A stretch of 64,000 nt of DNA from Stratiformator vulcanicus (GCF_007744515.1 NZ_CP036268.1:4272833-4336832); one strand, 5' to 3'. Positions 26,707 through 36,764 are shown, counted from the first letter of the stretch. Notes: a model not told the origin generated them from the letters alone. Made by a program: numbers and translations.

Positions 26707-28128
26707 CTAAAGTACTTCGGGCAGTTCGTCCATCACCGGCAAATCTTCCTCGGCTTCCTCGCCGCGGCTGGGGTGAACCTCTTGCGGAATCTGCCCCCGC
26801 CCAGGCGAAACATGCCCCTGGCCTGGAATGTGAACCGTATGCGACGGCTGCTCGGCTGCCGGTTTTGATTGCGTTTGTGGCTGCGGTGGTGACTGAGGTG
26901 GCGGCGCCGATTGCTGGGCCGGAGGACTCTGCGGAGCAGGCGGAGCCGCCGGTGGTTGGGCCGACGCCGCGGGCGCGACCGGTGGCGCGGGAGCCGGTTG
27001 TTGCTGCTGCGCCGCCGGGGCCGCCTGAGGTGGTGCGGCAGGCGGCGGAGCCGTCGGTTGCGCTGGTGCGGGAGCGGGTGGCTGACTGGCGACCGCCGGA
27101 GGTGTCGGTGGAGCCGCCGGAGGAGGAACCGGTCGGGGTTTCGGCTTCGACTTGGCCCGGGCCGAAGGTGGCGCATTCTTTCCGCCTCGGGCGGCGTCGG
27201 TTCGGCTGTCGAGACGAACGCCCAGGTTCTCTCCACCTTCGGCATCCTTGGCGTCTTTCTTGTCCCGCTCGGCGATCAGTTCCGTCGGGTCCTGCAGGAA
27301 GACCTTCATGGAGCGGAATTCTGAAGCGACTTCATCCATATCACGCGGACGGTGATCCCGCTTCTTCGCCATCATCTTGACGAGGTAACGGTCGACGTCA
27401 CCGGTCACGTTGCTGTTGAATTGCGAGGCCATCGGCGGAGCTGAGGCCAGATGCTTTTTCAATAACTCATTCGGATTGTCGGCCGTGAACGGGACCTGGC
27501 CGGTCAGCAATTCGTACAGCAATACGCCGAGGCTGTAGATGTCGGTCTGCGGGTTCGGATATTCTTTACGAATCGTCTCCGGTGCGATATATGTCCGCGT
27601 TCCACGGATTGCTTTGAGCTTTCCGGCGAACAATGCTCCGACGCCACTCGCTTTTTTCATCGCCAGTGAGAAGTCGACCAGTCTTAACTCGCCCGCTTTG
27701 GAGAACAGGATGTTGTCCGGCTTGATATCGTTGTGGATCCAACCCTTGCTATGCACGTAGCCCAAGGCGGGAAACAACTGCTCGCACAGCCGATCGAATC
27801 GCGGGTGAAGTTCAAGAACATCCCCCTGCACCGCGATTTTCAGCGACGGAGCGCGAAACAAGTCCATCACGGCGTAGACGTGCTCCTTAGTCTTGACGAA
27901 CTTGTGAGCGCGCACGAGGTTCGGGTGCTCCATCGACTGCGAGACCTTCACCTCCTGCTTCAGCATCGCGACGACATCCGACTTCTTCGCGGCCTCAGTC
28001 GTCAGGCGCTTGATGACATAGGTCTTCGTGCCCTCACGGACTTCGTAGAGTTCGGAGACGGCACTTTTGGCAAGCTGGCCGACGACGTCGTAGTCATCGA
28101 TCTTCGTCAAGCTTTCGCTTTCAGCCAC
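26707..28128 (-). CDS. Eukaryote-like Ser/Thr kinase with altered catalytic motifs and Pro-rich tail
   Basis: Kinase domain at about residues 12-275. The Gly-rich loop is degenerate (GQLAKSAVSELYEV), while the ATP Lys (TYVIKRL) and the alphaC Glu region are present. The catalytic loop is IHNDIKPDNILF (HND in place of HRD), the metal motif is DFS in place of DFG, and the P+1/APE region is TRTYIAPETIRKEYPNP with intact helix F (DIYSLGVLLYELLTG). Asp and Asn of the catalytic loop and Asp of DFS remain, so activity is possible. Residues 320-445 are Pro/Ala/Gln-rich and probably disordered. No membrane helix is visible, so it is likely cytoplasmic. Confidence 0.9.
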   Translation of the reverse strand: MAESESLTKIDDYDVVGQLAKSAVSELYEVREGTKTYVIKRLTTEAAKKSDVVAMLKQEVKVSQSMEHPNLVRAHKFVKTKEHVYAVMDLFRAPSLKIAVQGDVLELHPRFDRLCEQLFPALGYVHSKGWIHNDIKPDNILFSKAGELRLVDFSLAMKKASGVGALFAGKLKAIRGTRTYIAPETIRKEYPNPQTDIYSLGVLLYELLTGQVPFTADNPNELLKKHLASAPPMASQFNSNVTGDVDRYLVKMMAKKRDHRPRDMDEVASEFRSMKVFLQDPTELIAERDKKDAKDAEGGENLGVRLDSRTDAARGGKNAPPSARAKSKPKPRPVPPPAAPPTPPAVASQPPAPAPAQPTAPPPAAPPQAAPAAQQQQPAPAPPVAPAASAQPPAAPPAPQSPPAQQSAPPPQSPPQPQTQSKPAAEQPSHTVHIPGQGHVSPGRGQIPQEVHPSRGEEAEEDLPVMDELPEVL

Positions 28129-28451
28129 GATATCCTCGCTAAATCCGAAGTGAGATAGAGATGATCAGAAGATGGGACGGAGTTCTACTTACTATACGTC
28201 GCCACCCGACCCTGATGAAGGGTAACCCATCAAGAACCGTGAATTGGTCGCACATAGCTCTCTTGCGATCGGCTACGTAGAGCACCGATCAGCTCGACCG
28301 AAGCTGTACGGCGATGCGGAGAAAGTCACCCATGCGCCGGGTTCGAAACTGCTTCAAAAACGCGTCGATCCTTGTGTGGATCAAACGCGAACGATACGCC
28401 TCGATCAACACCGTACCGAACAACGGAGTAGATGTCGCGGCCTCGCTCCGC

Positions 28452-29219
28452 TCATTTGCACAGCACGCAGGAGCGAATTGTTTTCCAGCAGTTTTTCGTG
28501 CAGACGACGGTGTCGAGCCACATTTGGTCGCACCAATTTTGACCTTCCACCGCCACCGGTTCGATCTCGGACACGAACACGCTTTGCGCCGCGTCGTAGA
28601 GTCCGGTTTCAATCGCCCCCTGCCTCAGGCTTGCCGGCGACACCTTGGGCGGCTTCCGAGCGTGCAGCAGTTTCGCAGACATCAACGCGTCGGTCATGTA
28701 CTCGGCGCAATGAATGCCGTGCGCTCGATTCCCCGTTAGATGGTGTCGAACGAGATAAGGTCGGCCGAGTTGCGATTCCAGATGCTCGACAAACTCGACC
28801 CGCTGCTTGACGTCCATGACACGCGCGGGACGGCAGATCGACAAATCGCAGCCCTCCTGGATTCGCAGGTAAGCTCGCAACGGCATTTTGCGAACACCGA
28901 CACCGTTCTGACTTTCGTAGACTAAAACCTCGCCGTCATCACCGACGACCAGACCCGCCACATGGGTGAAGGAACTGGCCGAGAACACCTTCACGGCCAG
29001 ACAATCGCCTTGGGTGAATATCAAGGTGCCGGTGCGGGGCTCACTTTCGATACTGTCTGCGAGTTCGGTCGAAGACACGACGTGCGGCGTGATCTCGTCG
29101 TGCTGCACCGTCGCGTTGAGCGATGAATCGTGGGCCGCGGCGGTCTGTATTCCGCCGACCGAGATCACGATTCCAAGTGAGGCGGCAATCACACCGCTGA
29201 GGAATTCACTTTTTCGCAT
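28452..29219 (-). CDS. Secreted YiiX/NlpC-P60-like cysteine hydrolase with Cys-rich tail
   Basis: ATG 29219 is preceded by AAGGAGGAG at good spacing. A signal peptide (FLSGVIAASLGIVISVGGIQ, cleavage near TAAA) exports it. The core resembles permuted papain-like YiiX/YebB hydrolases of the NlpC/P60 superfamily: TQGDCLAVKVF, then FTHVAGLVVGDDGEVLVYES with the candidate catalytic His, then GNRAHGIHCAEYMTDAL with the candidate Cys. Such enzymes cut amide bonds in peptidoglycan, lipids or proteins. The last 30 residues contain five Cys (NWCDQMWLDTVVCTKNC and SCVLCK), unusual for the family. Monocistronic as far as visible. Confidence 0.75.
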   Translation of the reverse strand: MRKSEFLSGVIAASLGIVISVGGIQTAAAHDSSLNATVQHDEITPHVVSSTELADSIESEPRTGTLIFTQGDCLAVKVFSASSFTHVAGLVVGDDGEVLVYESQNGVGVRKMPLRAYLRIQEGCDLSICRPARVMDVKQRVEFVEHLESQLGRPYLVRHHLTGNRAHGIHCAEYMTDALMSAKLLHARKPPKVSPASLRQGAIETGLYDAAQSVFVSEIEPVAVEGQNWCDQMWLDTVVCTKNCWKTIRSCVLCK

Positions 29220-29830
29220 CTGCTCCTCCTTACTTTGCCTCGCCGACCCCGATGGCATCCTTACGTTCTCCAGAATGCTTTCTCGATGTCACGAACGCGT
29301 CGTGGCGACAGGCGGATTATTCCCTTTCACAAACTGAAAGGTGAGTTGCGCCGGGCCTGCTTTCTGGTCGACACTCCCCCTCCAATTCTCCGCGGGTCGG
29401 AATAGTAAGCCTCGAACCTTCGCGAGTCGATGATATTTGTCAGTCGAATCCAGCGTATGAGTACAACGTGGCGCTGGGCCAAGTTCGACCGCGCGGGACC
29501 CGACTTCATGCGAACGGAAGCTGGTCGAATATCTTCCATACTTCGCCCGCGAACAATCGCGACGCGAAGTGCCGCTCCGAATGCTCACCTTGGTGAGGCT
29601 CGGATGCCGAGAACTTCGCAGAAAACTCAAAGAATTACCGGTTGAGGACCGGTCGGAAGCCGATTAGAGTCACGCAAACTACGCGTTGTGTATGCGTTCG
29701 GCATGTCCGAAGTAAAGCTGCGTAGAATGGGCCGAAGAATCTGAGGAATCGCCGTCGTTCGCCGCTGCATGGTCGTCCTGTCCAGCGGCGCGGCAAATCC
29801 TTCCGGCCATCAACGTGGGGACGAAGTCTG
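29220..29830. other. Intergenic region, divergent promoters expected
   Basis: 611 bp between two divergently transcribed genes. I see no recognisable gene, tRNA or strong repeat. Short open frames on the minus strand (for example 113 codons at 29289-29630) have no family features. Confidence 0.5.
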
Positions 29831-30466
29831 GTGACCACTTCGCAAACTGAATCGCTTCGCGATTCCGACCTGCATCCGGGGGCCGTCGCGGTTGTGCCGA
29901 TGCACTCCGTAACCTGCCTAACGCTCGACGAACTTGTCGCCGAAACAGGACCGTTGCCTTGGGATGCCGGTTTGGAGTTGGTGCAGAAACTCGCCGTGCT
30001 GCTGGCGAAGGTCGATGCTTCTGAATTAGAGGAACTCGATCTGAGTGAGGCGTCCCGCGTGCTGATCGACGACGACGGAGAAGTTCATCTGGCCGCACCG
30101 GCGGTTCGACGGTCGCTCGGCCTCAAGCCTTCGGCGGATCTGTCGGCCATCCTGCGTTACGCCACCGGCGACGAACCGGCACCGACACCCGAGTACCATA
30201 CACTCGGACGGCTTCTTGAAGAGCGATTTCGTGAGCCGGCTGCCTCCTCTGTTTACATGGGGCTCGCAGAACGCATCGAATCGCACCTGCAGGCGGATGA
30301 TCGAGGCCATGGAGTGGACGGTCGATCGGTCGTCGCTGAAAACGGTGCCGGACCTCAAAGTCGCCCGGCTCAATCGGGCTTGCCGACCACGATCAAATGG
30401 GGTGCGGTGATTGCCGTGCTCGGTTTGGCCGCACTTGCGGCCGTTGCGTTTCTGCAGTTGAACTAA
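29831..30466 (+). CDS. Tail-anchored pseudokinase-like protein
   Basis: A 211-residue protein starting at GTG 29831. The segment LDELVAETGPLPWDAGLELV, then QKLAVLLAKVDASELEELDLS and SRVLIDDDGEVHLAAPA follows the pattern of a kinase C-lobe, from helix D/E through catalytic loop to the DFG strand. But it lacks the HRD Asp, the Asn and the DFG Asp, and has no N-lobe. The C-terminus is one membrane helix (TIKWGAVIAVLGLAALAAVAFLQ), placing the domain in the cytoplasm as a tail-anchored protein. The kinase relationship is my inference from sequence pattern and needs a profile comparison. The kinase gene at 26.7-28.1 kb is close by. Confidence 0.6.
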   Translation: MTTSQTESLRDSDLHPGAVAVVPMHSVTCLTLDELVAETGPLPWDAGLELVQKLAVLLAKVDASELEELDLSEASRVLIDDDGEVHLAAPAVRRSLGLKPSADLSAILRYATGDEPAPTPEYHTLGRLLEERFREPAASSVYMGLAERIESHLQADDRGHGVDGRSVVAENGAGPQSRPAQSGLPTTIKWGAVIAVLGLAALAAVAFLQLN

Positions 30467-30821
30467 GTGCTGAATTCCGCCCGGCGACAGAATTGTCGGC
30501 GGAGGTTGATCTCCGTTTACGGGATTAGCCGTCTGCCTGCTGTCGGATATCTCGACGACATTGCGATTTCGGTCGCAGCATCGATATCGAGCGCGCCCCG
30601 GAATCCGATGCTTGCATTTGCTTCTGGTGCGTCCCGCTACGGCACCGCCCTGCCCTGCCCGAACTCGCTCGTTCGGTCTTCCGCAGTCCTCTCGCTCTGA
30701 GCCGCTTTGTCACGCGGGCGTTTGCAGTCTCAGACGCCGTGCGTAGACTGAGGACGTTTCGGAGTTCGTCGATTTGTTCGATCGAGTTGTCCGATCGACT
30801 TTCTAGTGTTGCAGGCCCCCG
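30467..30821. other. Intergenic region upstream of the TPR/Exb operon
   Basis: 355 bp without a recognisable gene. Presumably holds the promoter of the operon starting at 30822. No riboswitch-like or strong palindromic structure was seen. Confidence 0.5.
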
Positions 30822-33800
30822 ATGAGCACTTTGGTCCGAGATCGCCGAACGGCGGATCGTACGAAATCCCACCCGCAGTTCGTGATGCGGGCCGCCCTTG
30901 CCCTTGTCGCGCTGATCGTCGGATGGGCGACGTGCGGTTCGATCGCACTGGCCGATCCTCCCTACCTGGAGTTCGTCGACGGACTCCGCGATCGCGGGTA
31001 TTACGACTACGCCCTGATCTATCTCGATCAGTTGGAGGACGACCGCAGCGTCCCGACCGATATCTCCGTTCTCATCCCTTACGAGAGAGCGACGACGCTT
31101 ATCCAAAGCGCGCGGTCGAAGCGTGATTTTCAAACACAATTGCGGGAGTTGGAGCAGGCTTCCGAGTCGCTGCAATTGTTTGTCAGCAGGAACCCTGATC
31201 ATCCCAAAGTGGCGCAAGCCAATTCGGAGCGGGGAAAAATCCTGATGGGGAAGGCGGAAGCTTTACTCCTTCAGGCCAAGAGTCCGTCGAATCGAAGCAA
31301 AGCGAAGGAACTCAGGACCGACGCCCGTGACTCTATTCTCGAAGCGCGGCGAATCTTCACCGACGCGAAGGATCGCTACGAGCAGGAGTGGAAGTCATTC
31401 GGATTGAACATTCCGGCCGAGGAAAAGGAGAAGCGAGCCGAACGCGATCGAGCAGAGACCCGCTTCATGAGTTCTCAGCTTGATCTGGCTCAGACGATAT
31501 ATCTCGAAGCACAAACCTATCCGGACGACGACGAGAAACGGCGGGGACTTCTGAAAGAGGCGGCCGAGGCGTACGCGGACATCACCGAACGCTATCGCAC
31601 GATGATCGCCGGTCTGTACGCGAAGCTGTGGCGGGCGAAAGCGTTTGAAGAGATGTCGGCCCGGCCTGACGAGTCGCAACGACTCGACGACAAGATTGCT
31701 GAGGAGAGCCGTTCGAACCTGCGACGGGCAGAAGCCCTGTATCGCGAGCTGCTGGAAAACGACGTCAGCCGGTCGTCGACCGCGCAGCAGATTAAAGACA
31801 CGGCCCGCATGTTCTATCTGATCGTGCGAAACCACCCGCTCAACGGCGACCATGCGATCGTCGTGCAGGAAGCCTCCGACTGGCTCAGCCTGCGTCGCGG
31901 CAAAGCGGCCGCCACCAAGACGGCGCTTGGGGTCCGGTGGCAGCGGGCGATCGCATTTGAACGGCTCGCCGAGTCGGCTGAGATATCGCCTTCCGAAAGA
32001 ACATCTTACCTTCGCAGCGCCCTGCAGGATGCGAGTTTCATCAACTCCTATCCCGGAGAGTACCGCGACGTCTCACGCGAGATGATTCAGCGACTCAAAG
32101 CGCTGCTGGGTGATTCCGAAAAGGATCCGGAAGACTTCGACGAGGCCTACGGACTGGCCAACAGTCTCATTAAACAAATCGATCCGCTGCGAAATCAGGT
32201 CTCACAGGCGAAGAACAAACAGGATCGCAGCCGATTTCAGGCCTCGTTTCAGGCGCATCTCGATGAGACGGCCCGCATCTTGAAGCTCGCTCTGCTTTTG
32301 GCGGGCGAGTCGGTCGACGCGGTGCTGGTCGATCGCACTCGCTATCTGCTCGCCTACGTCGAGTACCTGTCGGGCCGACCGTACGATGCCGCGGTATTGG
32401 GCGAGTACGTCGGTCGGCATACGACCGCCGACAAAACGAAGACCGATCTCCCCGCCGATGCGGCCTACCTCGCCCTGCTGGCGTTCGTCAAATTGCTCGA
32501 TGATGTGCCGAATGGGCAATCCGATGATTTTGAAATCCGGCAGGTCCGCCGCGTCGCCGACTTGATCGTCAGCGAATATCCCACAACGCCCAAAGCCGAT
32601 GACGCCCGCATGACGCTCGGCGTGTTGTTCAATCAACGCGATGATTCTGTCGAGGCCGCCAAGTGGTTTTCATCGATCCCGAGTTCGTCCGACCGCTTCG
32701 CCGAAGGACAGCTCTCCGCCGGGCAGGCCTTCTGGAATGCCTATCTCGACGCACTGGCCGCGCCGAATGAACAACGCATCCCGCAAGGCGAGCTCGATCA
32801 ACTGCGGCAGAACGCCCGCGATCGATTAACCCGCGGGATCGAAGAGTTGGACAAAACGCTCCCGGCGGGCCGCACCGCGCCGGACAACTTTGTGGCCGCT
32901 CAGCTCTCGCTGGTGCAGATCGAAAACTCTGACGGCAACTATCAAAAAGCAGTCGATATATTGACGAAGGGACCGCGACCGATCACCGATGCCGTGGCGA
33001 TTGAGAAAGGCAAAGATCGGCCGGACAAGGGCATCAAGAGTGTCGCCTTCGCCTCGCTGGCCTACCGGCAGCTCTTGCGAGCGTACGTCGGGCTGCAGCA
33101 GATCGACCCGGCCCTCACGGCGATGCGCGAGTTGGAACGCATCGGCGGAGAAGGCAATACCGAAGTATTCGTCGACCTCGGGCGTCAGATCAAAGAAGAG
33201 GTCGAACGGCTTCCAGAAGGCGCCGAGCGCGACAGCGTGCTATCGGCCTTCGACCGGTTCCTGTCGAAGTTGTCCGAACTGAAGCAGGGGCAGACTTATT
33301 CCTCGCTGATCTGGATCGCCGAGACGTACTTCGGGCTGGCCCGCGCCGTCGAAGGTGACAAGAAGTCTCGCTACTTCGATCAGGCCGCCTCGGCGTATCA
33401 GGAGATTCTCACGAAGAGCGGGACCGGAGGCTTTATGCCCGCCGACCGAGAACCGGGCATTCGATTGCGACTGGCCGAAGTCGAACGCGTCCGCAAAAAC
33501 TATGACATCGCTTACGGACACGCGAAAGCGGTGCTCAAAGCCAATCCGAACGCCCTCAACGGGCAGGTCGAAGCGGCGACGATTCTAATGAACTGGGGCT
33601 CGGACAAGGCGTCCGAAAAACTGACTCTCGCGATCCGCGGGGATGACAGCGATCCGCAGGCTGTGGTGTGGGGTTGGGGCCAGATCGCCTCGCGATTGCA
33701 GCGAATGATCGAAAGCGGTCGCGGTACGCCCGATTTCGAAGATCAATACTTAGATGCGAGATACAACCTCACCGAGTCGGCCCGACTGGCGGCGACCGCT

Positions 33801-34424
33801 GCCGGCGATCCGCAGGCCCGCCAGAAGGGCTTGAATCGGGCCAAGCAGCAGCTCCTCACTTTCGTGGCGACCACGCCGCGGTCTGAGATCAGCGACGAAT
33901 GGTGGGGGAAGCTCGATTCGCTTTACGGATCGATTCAACGAAACCTCGCGGGTGATCCGCCGAACTATCGACCGGAACCTCTGGTCCCCGCACAAGACTT
34001 CGCACCGGTCGCCACGACGACTCGCGAGCCGACGGAGTCGGCAACCGGGGCGGCAAACAATCCGCAGACTCCGACCGAGCCAACGGTCGCTCCGATCCCG
34101 GAAGGACCGAACTGGCTGCTGGTCAGCTTGGGCGTCCTCGTGGCGTTCGGCGTGACCGGCGGCGTGGTCTTCTCATCGATGAAAGGCGGAAGGCGCGGGC
34201 GACGTCGTCGATCGACCGTCGCTTCTGCAGCCAGCACCGTCTCCTCGGGAGCCGGTTCGAAGTCGAAACCGTCACCGAAAAAGCAGGCTCCGCAAAGCGG
34301 TCGACCGGCAGGCAAGACTCAACGCCCGGCGAAGCCTTCCGCATCGAAAACCGAAAAGCCGACCGGGCGAACGCAATCCCCCAAACAGGGACGCCCCAAA
34401 CGGAAGCCCCGGCCCGAATCCTGA
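30822..34424 (+). CDS. 1200-aa TPR-repeat membrane protein, first gene of an Exb/Tol-like operon
   Basis: N-terminal hydrophobic segment (residues 22-44, MRAALALVALIVGWATCGSI, then ALADPP) acts as signal peptide or anchor; ATG 30885 is an alternative start. The body of about 1,050 residues is alpha-helical with scattered TPR-like motifs (FVDGLRDRGYYDYALIYLDQ, ADDARMTLGVLFNQRDDSVEA, YDIAYGHAKAVLKANPNALN). A C-terminal membrane helix (WLLVSLGVLVAFGVTGGVVF) is followed by a basic Lys/Arg/Pro/Ser tail of about 75 residues that should face the cytoplasm. The protein thus presents a very long extracytoplasmic TPR solenoid. The next four genes on the strand are a second TPR protein, ExbB and two ExbD, all closely spaced. 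The specific function is unknown. Confidence 0.85.
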   Translation: MSTLVRDRRTADRTKSHPQFVMRAALALVALIVGWATCGSIALADPPYLEFVDGLRDRGYYDYALIYLDQLEDDRSVPTDISVLIPYERATTLIQSARSKRDFQTQLRELEQASESLQLFVSRNPDHPKVAQANSERGKILMGKAEALLLQAKSPSNRSKAKELRTDARDSILEARRIFTDAKDRYEQEWKSFGLNIPAEEKEKRAERDRAETRFMSSQLDLAQTIYLEAQTYPDDDEKRRGLLKEAAEAYADITERYRTMIAGLYAKLWRAKAFEEMSARPDESQRLDDKIAEESRSNLRRAEALYRELLENDVSRSSTAQQIKDTARMFYLIVRNHPLNGDHAIVVQEASDWLSLRRGKAAATKTALGVRWQRAIAFERLAESAEISPSERTSYLRSALQDASFINSYPGEYRDVSREMIQRLKALLGDSEKDPEDFDEAYGLANSLIKQIDPLRNQVSQAKNKQDRSRFQASFQAHLDETARILKLALLLAGESVDAVLVDRTRYLLAYVEYLSGRPYDAAVLGEYVGRHTTADKTKTDLPADAAYLALLAFVKLLDDVPNGQSDDFEIRQVRRVADLIVSEYPTTPKADDARMTLGVLFNQRDDSVEAAKWFSSIPSSSDRFAEGQLSAGQAFWNAYLDALAAPNEQRIPQGELDQLRQNARDRLTRGIEELDKTLPAGRTAPDNFVAAQLSLVQIENSDGNYQKAVDILTKGPRPITDAVAIEKGKDRPDKGIKSVAFASLAYRQLLRAYVGLQQIDPALTAMRELERIGGEGNTEVFVDLGRQIKEEVERLPEGAERDSVLSAFDRFLSKLSELKQGQTYSSLIWIAETYFGLARAVEGDKKSRYFDQAASAYQEILTKSGTGGFMPADREPGIRLRLAEVERVRKNYDIAYGHAKAVLKANPNALNGQVEAATILMNWGSDKASEKLTLAIRGDDSDPQAVVWGWGQIASRLQRMIESGRGTPDFEDQYLDARYNLTESARLAATAAGDPQARQKGLNRAKQQLLTFVATTPRSEISDEWWGKLDSLYGSIQRNLAGDPPNYRPEPLVPAQDFAPVATTTREPTESATGAANNPQTPTEPTVAPIPEGPNWLLVSLGVLVAFGVTGGVVFSSMKGGRRGRRRRSTVASAASTVSSGAGSKSKPSPKKQAPQSGRPAGKTQRPAKPSASKTEKPTGRTQSPKQGRPKRKPRPES

Positions 34425-34522
34425 AAAATATCTTTCATACGCGAGTTGCGATCGCTTCCGATCGAACAGACGCGAAAAGCATTCGTCGAACATCCATCAC
34501 CCTGCCCCGCAGGTAAAAACCA

Positions 34523-35575
34523 ATGCGAAATCACATTTTCCCACAGACTCTGCTGCTGACCCTCCTCGCGACCTGTGTCACGTTCGGCCCGGCCTCCTCG
34601 GCTTGGGCACTCGACGAGGTCCTTCTTCTCGGCGACAAAGACTCGGTCCGCGGCGAGATCGAAGAAATGTCGGCCGATAAGGTCGTGTTGAAATCGGGGA
34701 TTCGGACCAAAGAGGTACCGACGAGTGAAATCGAGGTCATCCGCTTCGACGCGGCACCACCGCGACTGAATCTGGTCCGCGTGCGAGAGGAGAACGGCGA
34801 CCTGGCCGCAGCACTCACCGATTACCTGCAGATGCAAAGCGAAGTCACCGACCGGAACGTGAAGACCGAATTGGAATTTCTGATCGGCCGAACGCTCGCC
34901 CGCCAAGGCTTGAGCGATGCGGCCAAGCGGAAGGAAGCGATCGGCAAGTTGGAGACTTTTCGCGTCTCTTACCCCGACTTTTACCGCTATTACGATTCGC
35001 TGAACTGGCTCGGCAAGATGTACGAGGCGGACGGCAACTCGACTCAGTTGCAGTCCACGTATGAAGAATTGGGCAAGTCGCCGCTGCCGGAATTCCAACT
35101 CTCGGCGAAGCTCGCACTGGCGCGAGCGGCGTTGAAGGCCGGACAACTCGACAAGGCCGTCGCCGATTTCCAATCGGTCGCCCAAGCCCCGGCCGATACC
35201 CCGGCCCTAAAGCAGCGCAAATATGAGGCGATGCTCGGCCAGGCCGCCGTCCTGCAGCAGCAGTCGAAACATGACGAAGCCATTGCGAAGGTCGATGAAG
35301 TCGTCAGCGCATCATCTCCCAGCGACACGGCGATTCAGGCCGAAGCCTTACTGCGCAAGGGGGACAGCCTGCGATTGATGAACCAGCCGAAGGATGCGTT
35401 GCTCGCCTATTTACACGTCGACGTGCTGTTCGCCAAAGAAGCGACGTTTCACTCTGAGGCGTTGTATCGACTGGCCGAACTTTGGAACGCGGTCGGCAAT
35501 ACCGACCGGGCCGTCGAAGCACGGACGCAGTTGGCCGCGCTCTACCCCGACAGCAAATGGCTGAAGCAGCCGTAA
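34523..35575 (+). CDS. Secreted TPR-repeat protein
   Basis: 350 residues with a signal peptide (LLLTLLATCVTFGPASSAWA). A small beta domain (VLLLGDKDSVRGEIEEMSADKV followed by VPTSEIEVIRF) comes before five or six TPR-like helix pairs (ALTDYLQMQSEV, AKLALARAALKAGQLDKAV, EALYRLAELWNAVGNTDRAV). The C-terminus is YPDSKWLKQP, resembling the end of YbgF/CpoB-type TPR proteins of the Tol-Pal system. It lies 98 bp after the 1200-aa TPR gene and 229 bp before exbB. A periplasmic adaptor role for the ExbB/ExbD motor is inferred from context. Confidence 0.85.
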   Translation: MRNHIFPQTLLLTLLATCVTFGPASSAWALDEVLLLGDKDSVRGEIEEMSADKVVLKSGIRTKEVPTSEIEVIRFDAAPPRLNLVRVREENGDLAAALTDYLQMQSEVTDRNVKTELEFLIGRTLARQGLSDAAKRKEAIGKLETFRVSYPDFYRYYDSLNWLGKMYEADGNSTQLQSTYEELGKSPLPEFQLSAKLALARAALKAGQLDKAVADFQSVAQAPADTPALKQRKYEAMLGQAAVLQQQSKHDEAIAKVDEVVSASSPSDTAIQAEALLRKGDSLRLMNQPKDALLAYLHVDVLFAKEATFHSEALYRLAELWNAVGNTDRAVEARTQLAALYPDSKWLKQP

Positions 35576-35804
35576 TTCGGACGGAGCGGAAGGTGGTAAG
35601 CGTGGTGACCGTCCGGTTAGACTTCGTTGATGCGTTGGAGAGTCAGTCAATTGTCGCGAACGGGCAATTATCACGAATGTTCGCGCCGATTGGCGGGTTA
35701 TTGGCTGAATCTCTTCCGACTTTCGCGTTTGAACTACATCCTTCGAATTGTCCTTCACACCTACGAACAGCAAATCGCCTCGCGATTCCTACGGAGTTTC
35801 GTCC

Positions 35805-36686
35805 ATGTCGCTGATGTCTCGCCTCTCGGCCGTGTCCTGGCTCGTCCTCCTTGCGACGGTGATCGCTGTCGGCTTCAACGATTTCGCTTGGGCCCAGGAC
35901 GCCGATGGCGGTGCTGATCCCGGAGCCGCGGCTCCGGCTGAACCTGCCGCGCCGGCAGCCGTTCCTGCCGATGACGGAGCTGGCGGCGAGACGGAAGAAA
36001 TCACGCAGGAGAGTTTTCTCTCTTGGATGATTCGGGCGTCGGGCGCGTTCGGCTTGGTGCTGCTGATCCTCTCGTTTGTGATGGTGGCCCTCATCATGAT
36101 GAACATTCTGCAGGTCCGCCGGGCCAACATGCTGCCCGTCGATTTCATTGAAGACTTCGAAGGCAAATTGCAGGGCAAAGACTTTCAGGGCGCCTATGAG
36201 CTCGCCCGCACCGATGATTCGGTCATCGCCCGCGTCCTGGCAGCCGGTTTGGGCAAGCTGAACCGCGGCTACGCCGAAGCGGTCGAGGGGATGCAGGAGG
36301 TGGGTGAAGACGAGGGCATGGCGATGGAACACCGCTTGAGCTATCTCGCTCTGATTAGCGCGATCGCCCCGATGATCGGCCTGATGGGAACGGTCTGGGG
36401 GATGATTCAAAGTTTCCAGACGATCGCCCGCTCGACGACGCAACCAAAACCGGCCGAACTGGCCGACGGTATTTCGACGGCCCTGTTCACAACGCTTGAA
36501 GGTCTGATGGTGGCAATCCCCGCGATGGTCGCTTACAGCCTGCTCCGCAACCGCGTGAATCGATTTATGCTCGAGGTCGGAATCGTCAGTGAAGGACTGA
36601 TGCAGCGGTTGAGCATGGCCGGCAAGGGCCGCCCTGCCTCCGGCGGCACGGCGGCAGCAACGTCGCCCGCAGCACCGCAGTCTTAA
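35805..36686 (+). CDS. MotA/TolQ/ExbB-family proton channel protein
   Basis: ATG 35805 has GGAG at 35792-35795; the frame is open to 35748 but the signal-like segment begins after this ATG. There is an N-terminal signal-like helix (VSWLVLLATVIAVGFNDFAWA), an Ala/Pro/Glu-rich stretch, then the three TolQ helices: LVLLILSFVMVALIMMNIL, the pore helices LALISAIAPMIGLMGTVWGM and ISTALFTTLEGLMVAIPAMV. With the two ExbD proteins downstream it should form a proton-driven motor across the cytoplasmic membrane. The N-terminal extension of about 80 residues is typical of planctomycete/proteobacterial ExbB2-type proteins. Confidence 0.93.
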   Translation: MSLMSRLSAVSWLVLLATVIAVGFNDFAWAQDADGGADPGAAAPAEPAAPAAVPADDGAGGETEEITQESFLSWMIRASGAFGLVLLILSFVMVALIMMNILQVRRANMLPVDFIEDFEGKLQGKDFQGAYELARTDDSVIARVLAAGLGKLNRGYAEAVEGMQEVGEDEGMAMEHRLSYLALISAIAPMIGLMGTVWGMIQSFQTIARSTTQPKPAELADGISTALFTTLEGLMVAIPAMVAYSLLRNRVNRFMLEVGIVSEGLMQRLSMAGKGRPASGGTAAATSPAAPQS

Positions 36687-36764
36687 CCGAGCCGGACAGA
36701 GCGTCGTCGACGAGGTCACCCGTCAGAGCATCAGCAATTCCACGTTCGCAAGCCGAATCGATCC

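Noticed and set aside
29289-29630. 113-codon minus-strand frame in the gap upstream of the pseudokinase-like gene
   Set aside because: Composition and lack of any motif or ribosome binding site do not support a gene.
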